Source: Herpetomonas samuelpessoai (lineage: Eukaryota; Euglenozoa; Kinetoplastea; Trypanosomatida; Trypanosomatidae). Taken from it: 64,000 bases of DNA. The notes under the pieces were generated by a model that saw nothing but the letters and a program-made list of their open reading frames with translations, did not search any database and had not been told where the DNA came from. How positions within the stretch are numbered: the stretch's first letter is position 1; every line of letters starts with the position of its first letter. Made by a program: the position numbers and the translations under genes. Positions 56,508 to 64,000 of this stretch are shown in pieces. The DNA lies in assembly GCA_030849835.1 (NCBI GenBank), contig JASAOC010002122.1, positions 186,001 to 250,000 on the forward strand, written 5' to 3'.

Positions 56508-57405
56508 AGAGGTTCTCGAGAGACGAAGGGGGGGGGGGGAGGGGGATGTTGCCGTTTCTAACGTCTGCGTTTCTTTTTCTCCTTGACGGTGCCGTGTGCC
56601 ATCCACCGTTCCCCGTACCTTCCCTTGCGTGTCAACGGGTCGGCGAGCTCCCGATTCCCAGAGTCACAGGCGACATCTGGTACCTGACGTCATTTCCTAT
56701 TCTTCCTTTCGTGAAAGCTGTCTTCCTCATTGTTTCCTCCCGGATCTGTGGCGAAGACCTCTTCTGCGATTGTCTTTCTCCCCCCTGTATTGTCTAAATG
56801 CTTCAAACGTTCGAGTAAACGCCATCATACCTAATACCATAAATACGCCATAGGAACCCCAGAAGAACACCAGCCTCGACTGGAGAATGCATCATCAACG
56901 TCTGCGAGTCCGTTGCAAGTTCTTGGATACCATGTACAACAGTTGTACGACTGCTGTCAACGTGTAGAAAGAGGCTGCACAACGTTTTCAAGAATCTTCT
57001 GCTGACGCTGAGGCACGAAATCAGCAGTCAGCATGCGACCCGTATCCACGGAAGATGGAAAACTTTTCATGTGGTAACAACGAACGACATCCCACACTCT
57101 ACGGCTGTTGTGCTTCGGTTGGTTTTCACACTTCTCGCTTTTCTAAATCCGTGAAATATTTGTCAACACACACACACACACACTATTTCAACGATCCTTC
57201 TTCAGATCGTCGGATCTTTGGTACAGGTCGGTAATCACACGCGTGTCAATTTCCCTTTGAAAGACGTACCAGGGCTTCCGCCTCGAACGGCATAGCCGGC
57301 GGGCGTGTATTGCGGTTTACTGCTGCTCGTCCGCACCTGCGTGACCACACGGATTGGCCTTTTCCTTTACTCTATTTGGTACCCAATCGAACTTGTCCGC
57401 ACGGT
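56508..57405. other. Intergenic region with trans-splice signal for the POT transporter
   Basis: G12 run at 56528-56539 just 20 nt after the TTC4 stop, and an AC repeat at about 57165-57182. Pyrimidine-rich 57193-57203 ends in CAG (AG 57204-57205), and the leader to 57406 has no ATG. No gene seen. Confidence 0.5.
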
Positions 57406-59778
57406 ATGGCGGACGCTGCCGCGGAGGATAAGCGGATGCTAGTGCTGGGGCTCCCCTACCCTGCCTACGTCATTTTTGGCGTTGAATTCGCGGAGCGGCT
57501 GGGCTATTACGCCGTGGCGTTTTCCCTCTTCACCTATGGCCGTCACATGCTCGGCATCAGCGCAGGTGGCATGCAGGCGATCATGAACAGCATCTACCTC
57601 GTCGTCCCCGCCGCGGCCTGCGCGTCGTCTGGCCTCGCGGACACGACATGGGGCCGCGCACGGACCCTCATGACGTTTCTGGTTGCCTATGCGGCGGGTC
57701 TCGCGCTGTTGACGGTGTCGTCACTTCCAGGCATGTACTCGGACTTCCCAGAGGGCCCAGAGACGGGGAGCTACATTCTCTTTGCCCTCGCGCTTTGCGC
57801 CTTTGCGGTCGGCTACGGCGGCATGAAGGTGTGCACCAACCCCATGATGGCGGATAGCGTCACGGTCACATACACTCGCCTGTTCGCGCTGGAACAGGAC
57901 CAACACCAGGAGCACGCACAGGGAAAGATGCAGGCAGAGGACTCGCACAGCCCGGGGGAGTACGGCACCTGGGGCGGAACGGGGGATCAGGTGACGACTC
58001 CTTCTGCGCGCGAAGACGTGAGGGTGGTGGTACACGAACCCTCTGCGGACGCTAGCGCTAGCCCAACCTCCCCTGCCTTGCTCGTCGCGGGCGACGTGAC
58101 AGGGGATGTGGTCGAGGCGCAGAAGGCGGAGCTGGAGCGCGTGCTGTCGCGCGCCTTCAACTTTGTGTATTGGGTCAGCAATTTCGGCAGCCTCTTTGGC
58201 ATTTTCGCGGCCCCCCTAATGCGATCCTGGGACAGCCGCCACATCATGTTTGGGAGTGACGAGTACACGTCGGGCTACTACTATGGCTTCGCGACGGCGA
58301 CGGTATCGGTCCTGGTGGGCCTTCTTTTCTTTGCCTATTTTAGGCGGCAGTTCCCCCGCAACGAGCCGGCACCGCTCTTCCTCTTCTTTCGTCTGATGGC
58401 GCAGGCGGTGAGGGTTCGACTCTGGTTTGCGTTGGGGAAGATTCACGACCCCGCGTTCCAGGCAGCGGCGCAAGACTTGCTCGCGTACGGCGTGTACCAC
58501 GGGAGAGCCACCGCAGGAAACGAAGACTCTGTCGTCGTCATGGACACGAACAGTTCTGCGCACCAAACAGCGGACACCACGAACCACTTCTCAGCGGCAG
58601 GGGTGCAGTCGCATCTACAGCAGTCGCGCGAGGAATTGGATGATGCAGCTGCGGGAGATGGGGCCGCTGCCTCCCCAGACACACACAGGGACCAGGAGGG
58701 AGGCGGCTCTCAGCCGGCCGCGAACGCCCATGCACAGTACCTTGAGGACTGTCGCACGACGCTGCGGGTGTGCAAGGCCTTTGTTGCCCTTCCCATTTAC
58801 TGGCTTATCACGAACCAGTACAGCACGACTCTGATGTTCTCTCTTGAGGCGCTCGACCTACCCCCGTCGATTCCCCCAGACCTCTTCAACAACATCAACA
58901 CCTTCACGCTGCTCGTGTTCATCGCCCTCTGCGACCGCGTGATTTACCCGCACTTCTTTTTCAAGAAGAACCACGGGCGCGGCCCTTCGCCGCGCTCTCG
59001 CATTGTATGCGGCTTTCTCCTCGTTGTCGCCTCCATGATCTGGTGTGGCGTGGTGCAAGTTGCGATTGCCCACCGCGGCCACTACGTTGGAGCGGAAGGC
59101 ATTTACGAGGTCTACCCGCAGCGCTCGCAGCTGTCAGCGGGGTGGCTGGTGGTGCCGTACATTCTTCAGGGCATGGCCGCCGCCTTGGTGGACCCTGCTT
59201 CCATGGAGGTGGCCTACACGGGTGCTCCCGGGCACATGAAGGCGACCGTGATGGCGCTGTACTGGGTCGCCTCCAGCGCCAGCGGCTTCCTCGGCCTGAT
59301 TCTCTCCCCGGTCATGAAGCCGAACAACGGTGTTGCCTTGTACTTTGGCTTTGCGACGGCGCTGCTGCTGGTGACAGGCCTCTTTTATTTCCTCAACTAC
59401 TCTGGTGCGTACGGGAATGCCACACTGGATGCGGTGGAGAGAGAGCTGGTGCGGAAGGCGGCCGGTCGTGGCGGCGGTGGCGGAGTGGGCACGGGAGGAG
59501 AGCGAAACATTGGTGGTGGTGAGGTGGGGGATGGCATTGCAGCCGACAGCTCTCCGTCATGGAACGCGACGCCAACACCACCCCCGCAGGCCTTGCAGCA
59601 TGTCAGAGAGGGAGAAGCCTCGCCCGACGGAGCTTCTTTAATGCATGGAGCGGGTGGCGTCACCGTAGGCGGGCGGGACCGCTCTGTTCAAGGGGCGTAT
59701 GAACAGGCGCGTCACCTTCGCATTATGGCGGAATCGGACGATCCGTATGAGCCGCAGCTCACCAAGACGATCCGCTGA
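57406..59778 (+). CDS. POT/PTR-family proton-coupled peptide transporter (790 aa)
   Basis: A major-facilitator-type membrane transporter that imports di/tripeptides (or related compounds) with protons. The POT signature ExxERxxYY is intact at E27, E30, R31, Y34 and Y35 in the first membrane helix. The second family signature, FNFVYWVSNFGSLFG, begins at residue 252. Roughly 12 hydrophobic segments can be read along the protein. Long hydrophilic insertions lie at about 165-245 and in the central loop (about 345-445), and a Gly/Pro-rich tail follows the last helix (from about 690). The open frame runs upstream to a TTG at 57310. The first ATG after acceptor 57204-57205 is 57406, immediately before the first helix, so that start is preferred. 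Substrate cannot be told. Confidence 0.9.
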   Translation: MADAAAEDKRMLVLGLPYPAYVIFGVEFAERLGYYAVAFSLFTYGRHMLGISAGGMQAIMNSIYLVVPAAACASSGLADTTWGRARTLMTFLVAYAAGLALLTVSSLPGMYSDFPEGPETGSYILFALALCAFAVGYGGMKVCTNPMMADSVTVTYTRLFALEQDQHQEHAQGKMQAEDSHSPGEYGTWGGTGDQVTTPSAREDVRVVVHEPSADASASPTSPALLVAGDVTGDVVEAQKAELERVLSRAFNFVYWVSNFGSLFGIFAAPLMRSWDSRHIMFGSDEYTSGYYYGFATATVSVLVGLLFFAYFRRQFPRNEPAPLFLFFRLMAQAVRVRLWFALGKIHDPAFQAAAQDLLAYGVYHGRATAGNEDSVVVMDTNSSAHQTADTTNHFSAAGVQSHLQQSREELDDAAAGDGAAASPDTHRDQEGGGSQPAANAHAQYLEDCRTTLRVCKAFVALPIYWLITNQYSTTLMFSLEALDLPPSIPPDLFNNINTFTLLVFIALCDRVIYPHFFFKKNHGRGPSPRSRIVCGFLLVVASMIWCGVVQVAIAHRGHYVGAEGIYEVYPQRSQLSAGWLVVPYILQGMAAALVDPASMEVAYTGAPGHMKATVMALYWVASSASGFLGLILSPVMKPNNGVALYFGFATALLLVTGLFYFLNYSGAYGNATLDAVERELVRKAAGRGGGGGVGTGGERNIGGGEVGDGIAADSSPSWNATPTPPPQALQHVREGEASPDGASLMHGAGGVTVGGRDRSVQGAYEQARHLRIMAESDDPYEPQLTKTIR

Positions 59779-60458
59779 CGAGTTGCACGTCCCCAGATTT
59801 TCCGGGAGGGTGGAGGAGTGGGGTGGGTTGCGTCCACCTCCCTTCCCAGACCCTCTGCTCCTTTCACACTTCTTAGGTAGTTCTTTTGAGCTTTCACATC
59901 GTTCTCCTTCACATTCAGACGACCTCGGGGGCGGAGTGCGCCGTCTATAGGAATCCGCCTTGCCTTTCAAGAACATAATTCCATCCATGCTTCTGTTTTT
60001 CCCGCACCTTGACTCCGCCCCTTCCCTGTGTGGTGGAAGCTCTTTGACCAAAGTGAATCCTGCTACGCTAGAAAAAAAGAAGAGGACGTTTGCGAGGACC
60101 CGTGGGGAAAAACGACAGCAACGAAACGAAACAAAAGGGATTCACTTGTCGACAACCCAAATAATAGGAATCTCCTGTAAAAGTATTGTTGTTCTGCAAA
60201 AATCGAAGGATGAGGCCTCGGGGGAAGGAAATATCAATACGGTATCTCAAAAACGAAAAGCCGAACGATCCGTGTGGAGAATCATTCGCCACCCTGTTGA
60301 GAACCCATGGACTCTGCAGACAACATTCTATCCCCTTCTCGTCTCCACTACCTTTTTTTTTTTTTTTGACTTATCCGTCTTTTCCTTTTGGCGTCGTTTT
60401 TCACCGTGCGCATCCATTGCCCTCGTGCCGCAGTTGGTAAAAGAAAGCACTCATCACA
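59779..60458. other. Intergenic region with strong trans-splice signal for eL6
   Basis: A pyrimidine-rich tract from about 60329 through a T15 run (about 60353-60367) to about 60405 precedes CAG (AG 60432-60433), 25 nt before the eL6 ATG. The left part is the 3' flank of the transporter, A/G-rich in the middle. No gene seen. Confidence 0.65.
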
Positions 60459-61034
60459 ATGGTCGCCAAGAAGCGTAGCACCAAGAAGATCACCAAGAAG
60501 GTGAGCCGCAAGAGCCCCGAGTACAGCACCCTCCGCAAGAGCATCACCCCCGGCACCGTGGCCATCATCCTCGCCGGCCGCTTCCGTGGTCGCCGCGCGG
60601 TGGTCCTGAAGCAGCTGCCCAACAACGGCCCTCTGGTCATCTCTGGCCCGATGAAGTACAACGGTGTCCCGATCCGCCGCATCGACAGCCGCTACATCAT
60701 CGCCACGAGCACCAAGGTTGACATCAGCAGCGTCAACACCGCTGACATCAAGCCCGAGGTGTTCGCCCGCCCCAAGTCCGAGAAGCCCGCCAAGAGCGAG
60801 GGTGACTTCATGGGTGACAAGACCAAGAAGGCCGCCGAGAAGGCCGCCAAGAAGACGAAGAAGGCCAGCCCCAAGGCCACCGTCTCCGAGGCCCGCGCCG
60901 CGCTTCAGAAGAAGATCGACGCCGCCCTCATTGAGGCCATCAAGAAGGATGCTCAGGGCAAGGAGAAGGCCGGCTACCTCCGCTCCGTCTTCACCATCAA
61001 GCAGGGTGACTGCCCCCACCGCTGGAAGTGGTAA
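60459..61034 (+). CDS. RPL6: 60S ribosomal protein L6 (eL6, 191 aa)
   Basis: A cytosolic large-subunit ribosomal protein. Lys-rich N-terminus (VAKKRSTKKITKKVSRKS) typical of trypanosomatid eL6, then the conserved core TPGTVAIILAGRFRGRRAVVLKQL and GPLVISGPMKYNGVPIRRID (about 29-75), YIIATSTKVDIS, and the closing YLRSVFTIKQGDCPHRWKW with an aromatic terminus. Length is normal for the family. Codons are extremely biased to C/G at third positions, far more than neighbours, matching very high expression. The leader is short (25 nt) after acceptor 60432-60433. Some trypanosomatids have more than one eL6 copy, but only one is here. Confidence 0.96.
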   Translation: MVAKKRSTKKITKKVSRKSPEYSTLRKSITPGTVAIILAGRFRGRRAVVLKQLPNNGPLVISGPMKYNGVPIRRIDSRYIIATSTKVDISSVNTADIKPEVFARPKSEKPAKSEGDFMGDKTKKAAEKAAKKTKKASPKATVSEARAALQKKIDAALIEAIKKDAQGKEKAGYLRSVFTIKQGDCPHRWKW

Positions 61035-61987
61035 ATGGCGCGCGTTTGTGGTCTGGAGAGGGTATTGCAATAGAGAAAGGCAAAAGAGGGAAAGAGGAGC
61101 CGAGTAAGACAACCTTTGCGTGATCCTCCTCCTGCTCTTTTTCCTCCCTTGTCGTCTCCCCCGCAGGCCCTCATGAACCCAGACCGCCGCTGGATCTCCC
61201 GTTGTGTTTCTTGGATAAAGAAGGACACTCTTTCAACCAACACTTACTTTTCCTTTCTCAATTCTCCATTCAACAACAACAAAAAAACATAGGAAAAAAA
61301 AATAGACGAATGACTGCATGTGGCCCAACAAGAACCACCGAAGCTGTGCGTGGAAGCCAAGCGAATGCGAGGAGGCGAAGCGAAGGCATGTCAACGTCTC
61401 GTGTCATATACTCTTCGTACGCAGATGCTCAGCACCCGTCAAAGAGAATAGTGTGAACCTGTTCCCGACTGTGGGGGACAATCCCACCAGCGTGTTTCCT
61501 TACAGATTCACGGAGTGGGCAATCCTTCCCGGTCGGTCATGGCTCGTCTGTCACGCTCCCCCTTTGCTTGTCATGATGGTGTGTTTGTTTGGTGATGCGA
61601 CACCCCTTGGCAGGCGCGTGGAGGTCGAATGGACACCACAGTGTGGAGCCATGGAGCAACGCCACAAAAGGATGAAGCAACGCATACATCGAAATTCGCC
61701 GTCTTCATTTCTGACACCTTTTCTCCTTTTCATCTCTGTGCATGTATGAAAGATTCTGTGAAGTACAAGATTATCTTCGTTACGGTGGCGAGACTGCCGC
61801 AATTTTTTTTTTTTTTTGGTCCCTCTTTGGGTTACGACGGAGCCAGTCTGCGAGTGTCGTCTGCTGTCTCGCGAGTGAGCATCGGTGACAACAAGAAAAG
61901 AGGCAGCGTTGGAAGCACCGAGAGAGGAAAAAGAGAAAAAGCATTCAACAGGCGGCGAGGGCGCGTTCGTGTCATTGCATAGGGATC
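61035..61987. other. Intergenic region with trans-splice signal for the WDR70-like gene
   Basis: The 3' flank of eL6 with pyrimidine-rich 61115-61165 and an A-rich segment at 61280-61304. T15 run at about 61803-61817, pyrimidines to 61828, first AG at 61841-61842, and an ATG-free leader to 61988. A short open frame at 61318-61749 has no coding character. Confidence 0.5.
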
Positions 61988-63544
61988 ATGAGCAACTATG
62001 GTGGGAGTACTAGTTGTAGCAGCGATGACGAGGACTACAACCCTGCTGAGGTTGTTGCCGTCGTGCCGGAGCCTCCAAATGACGTCGAGACAAGCACCGC
62101 TACCACTCTTGCGGATCAGGTTCCTCCTGGTTCCTCTGCAACGGCCCCTCTAGCAAAGCCAGCAGCTCCTCCGTCTGTGACCGCTCCACAGCCGGCGGCC
62201 CCGTCGCCCCTGGATGATCTGCCCATGGAGCACGGAGGCGTGCGCCTCCACGCTATCAAAGGCCGCGTGCGTTGCCTCGGTGTGAATCGCAGGGGCACCC
62301 TGCTGTGCGCAGGGGGAGAGGACGGGCAGCTTGTCATGTGGGACTTTAACGTGGACCTCCCAACGCGGCGGGTGCAACCCACGCGTGTCCTCACCCCCTT
62401 TGTCAATCGCGTCTCCGGCTTGCAGCCGATTGTGGCGCTCACCTTTGCGCAGGACGAGTCTTACCTCGTCGCGTGCCAGGATGGCGACTGCCCAGTGCTG
62501 GTGGCGGCAGGAGGCCGGACGCTGGGCTACTGTGCCATGGGCGAGCGCGGCCTCGCGGATGTGGTGCAGTGCAAAGGGCATCGCGCCCCTGTCACGGACT
62601 GCGCCGCGCACGCAGGGGAGGCTGGCAGGTTCTATACCTGCAGCCAAGACGGCACGGCGCGTCTCTGGGACCACACTGGCTTTGAGCGCAAAAGCCTTTA
62701 CACGGTGAAGCATGGCAGTGGCCACATCACGGACACAGTGGTGGTGGAGGCGGTGCGAGGGCTCTCTGAAGTGGGCGGCGGCGCTGTATTTGCGACTGGC
62801 GGCGAAGACGGCTGTGTGCAGTTGTGGGATGCACGAGCCAAGTACCGGCCCGGCGGCGTGATGGCCGCCTGGGACGTGTACGCACTGCCTCGTGTCAAGT
62901 CCGGCGATGCTGGCGGCCGCGCGGGTGGTGCCGTCGATGAGGTGTTTGAGCGGCACACAGGTGGCATCGCAGAACTCGCGGGCCCTGTGCTCGCGGTCCG
63001 CCGCGGCGACCTCGTTCAGTTTCTTGACCTACGTGCCACCAAAGGTCCAAGCTCTGGAGGCAACCCTCTGCCACCGCCCAAGACCAAGGGCGCGACGGCG
63101 GCGTGCCTTGCCTGCGACGCGTTCGAGGGCCTGCCGTACGTGACGGACACCACCTCGCTGGTGGCGGCACCAGCCTCCTCTGGGGCTACACTTGTGACCT
63201 GCACCTCGCGTGCAGGCTTCCACAAGACGGTTGGGGGCCACGTGGTGTGCCTCGATGTGGCGGCAGGGGTCGCGAGCGGGGCAGGCGTGCGGATTACCTC
63301 AACGTGGCGCGCCGGCACTGCCGAGGAGGATGTGCTCTGCGCAGCGGTGGACGGCTCCGGGCGTTTGTTTGCAGGGCTGGGCACAGGAGATGTGGTGGTG
63401 CAGCGTGAGGGACTCTCCGACACGGCACCCGTGGAGCGCTGGCTGGCCAGCCGACCACAGCGCGCCGAGCAAGGGACTGGTCGGCTTGCAGGAGAGAAGT
63501 CGATTAGGGAGGAGCTTGGCATTGGTGTAGAGGATCTGTTTTGA
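61988..63544 (+). CDS. WD40-repeat protein, WDR70-like (518 aa)
   Basis: WDR70 family members act in DNA double-strand break processing in yeast and human. The Pro/Ala/Ser-rich N-terminus (about 1-85) is followed by a propeller with repeats VRCLGVNRRGTLLCAGGEDGQLVMWD, VALTFAQDESYLVACQDGDCPVLV, GHRAPVTDCAAHAGEAGRFYTCSQDGTARLWD and AVFATGGEDGCVQLWDARA, plus weaker blades to about 480. The string of a blade reading a stored value, then VVQCKGHRAPVT and YTCSQDGTARLWD, parallels WDR70's ANTKGHTAMLH and FMTCSNDATVRTWE order. Another WD40 family remains possible. The start ATG at 61988 is the first after acceptor 61841-61842. Confidence 0.75.
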   Translation: MSNYGGSTSCSSDDEDYNPAEVVAVVPEPPNDVETSTATTLADQVPPGSSATAPLAKPAAPPSVTAPQPAAPSPLDDLPMEHGGVRLHAIKGRVRCLGVNRRGTLLCAGGEDGQLVMWDFNVDLPTRRVQPTRVLTPFVNRVSGLQPIVALTFAQDESYLVACQDGDCPVLVAAGGRTLGYCAMGERGLADVVQCKGHRAPVTDCAAHAGEAGRFYTCSQDGTARLWDHTGFERKSLYTVKHGSGHITDTVVVEAVRGLSEVGGGAVFATGGEDGCVQLWDARAKYRPGGVMAAWDVYALPRVKSGDAGGRAGGAVDEVFERHTGGIAELAGPVLAVRRGDLVQFLDLRATKGPSSGGNPLPPPKTKGATAACLACDAFEGLPYVTDTTSLVAAPASSGATLVTCTSRAGFHKTVGGHVVCLDVAAGVASGAGVRITSTWRAGTAEEDVLCAAVDGSGRLFAGLGTGDVVVQREGLSDTAPVERWLASRPQRAEQGTGRLAGEKSIREELGIGVEDLF

Positions 63545-64000
63545 TTTCCCTGTGCCCGTCCAAGACTGCTGTGAAGTGACGTGTTGCGTCTGCTGTTTCC
63601 TTGGCCCATCCACATTCGCCCCGTTCGACCAACGTAATGAAACCATCACCAGAAAAGGAAACGTTAACAAACGAGATATCCTATAGGAGGGACAACAATC
63701 GCGACCCTACTCGCAGGAAAGCGACTGGGAAGCACAAAGAGACAACAGATCAACGCCGCCTTCTCATTCATCCATGTTTGTCTTCTCCTTTTCTTTCACG
63801 TTTGCGCTAGCTACATTGCTCCTTTTGTCCCACCTCGTGTTCTCTCTGCAGCCTCCTGCCCACAAACGACGAGGACCTGAGAGAAACGCAAGAAAAAAAG
63901 GAAGAGAGGACAGCACCCGCTTTACAGAGAAGCGACCGCTTACGTTGAATCATCATTTAGACCATTTTTGTTGGGAATCATATACCTCTTCTAGAACGCA
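63545..64000. other. Right-edge spacer with splice signals for a gene beyond the window
   Basis: The 3' flank of the WDR70-like gene, then pyrimidine tracts at 63776-63800 (AG 63809-63810) and about 63811-63849 (AG 63850-63851) on plus. These predict a further plus-strand gene starting past 64000. Confidence 0.5.

Noticed and set aside
60348-61112. 254-codon minus-strand open frame rich in Leu/Gly
   Set aside because: Complement of the highly biased eL6 codons.

Overview
The window looks like nuclear DNA of a trypanosomatid flagellate (Kinetoplastea). Twenty-five intron-free genes lie in two long same-strand arrays. Intergenic regions repeatedly show a polypyrimidine tract followed by the first AG, then an ATG-free leader, which is the spliced-leader trans-splicing arrangement. 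Coding DNA is GC-rich at third positions, and spacers are AT-richer with T, A and G homopolymer runs. The gene set includes axonemal and intraflagellar-transport proteins and an ergosterol enzyme, which suits a flagellated kinetoplastid. The genus cannot be fixed from the sequence alone. No transposon, retroelement, virus-like element, CRISPR array, tRNA or rRNA was recognised.

Left array (minus strand, read from about 27.8 kb down to the left edge, 11 genes): an RGG/RRM RNA-binding protein, an IGR-motif mitoribosomal protein (mS41-like), the axonemal ruler protein CCDC40, an unknown 602-residue protein, an NKAP C-terminal-domain protein, the WD40 partner of tRNA m7G46 methyltransferase (WDR4/Trm82), a FYVE-type zinc-finger protein with a potential myristoylation site, an RtcB-type RNA ligase, a 2339-residue UPF1-like helicase with an RGG tract and NFX1 zinc fingers, a long Nfu iron-sulfur scaffold, and an unknown acidic-tailed protein.

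Between 27,773 and 29,427 lies a divergent strand-switch region with opposed C and G runs. It is the likely start region for both arrays.

Right array (plus strand, 29.4 kb to the right edge, 14 genes): a helical-repeat protein with an unusual upstream ORF, a small conserved-looking protein, IFT57, an unknown coiled-coil protein, nexin-dynein regulatory complex subunit DRC8, a 1643-residue mitochondrial coiled-coil protein with internal repeats, a small mitochondrial-type protein, PP2A regulatory subunit B55, sterol C-24(28) reductase (ERG4), another small mitochondrial-type protein, the Hsp90 co-chaperone TTC4/Cns1, a POT-family peptide transporter, ribosomal protein eL6 and a WDR70-like WD40 protein. 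Adjacent genes mostly do not share a pathway, as expected for kinetoplastid polycistrons. Recurring themes are RNA processing (RtcB, Trm82, NKAP, helicase, RGG/RRM), the axoneme (CCDC40, IFT57, DRC8) and the mitochondrion (Nfu, mS41, the 1643-residue protein and two small basic proteins).

Start codons were set at the first in-frame ATG after the predicted splice acceptor. Several longer open frames begin at GTG or TTG and were trimmed.
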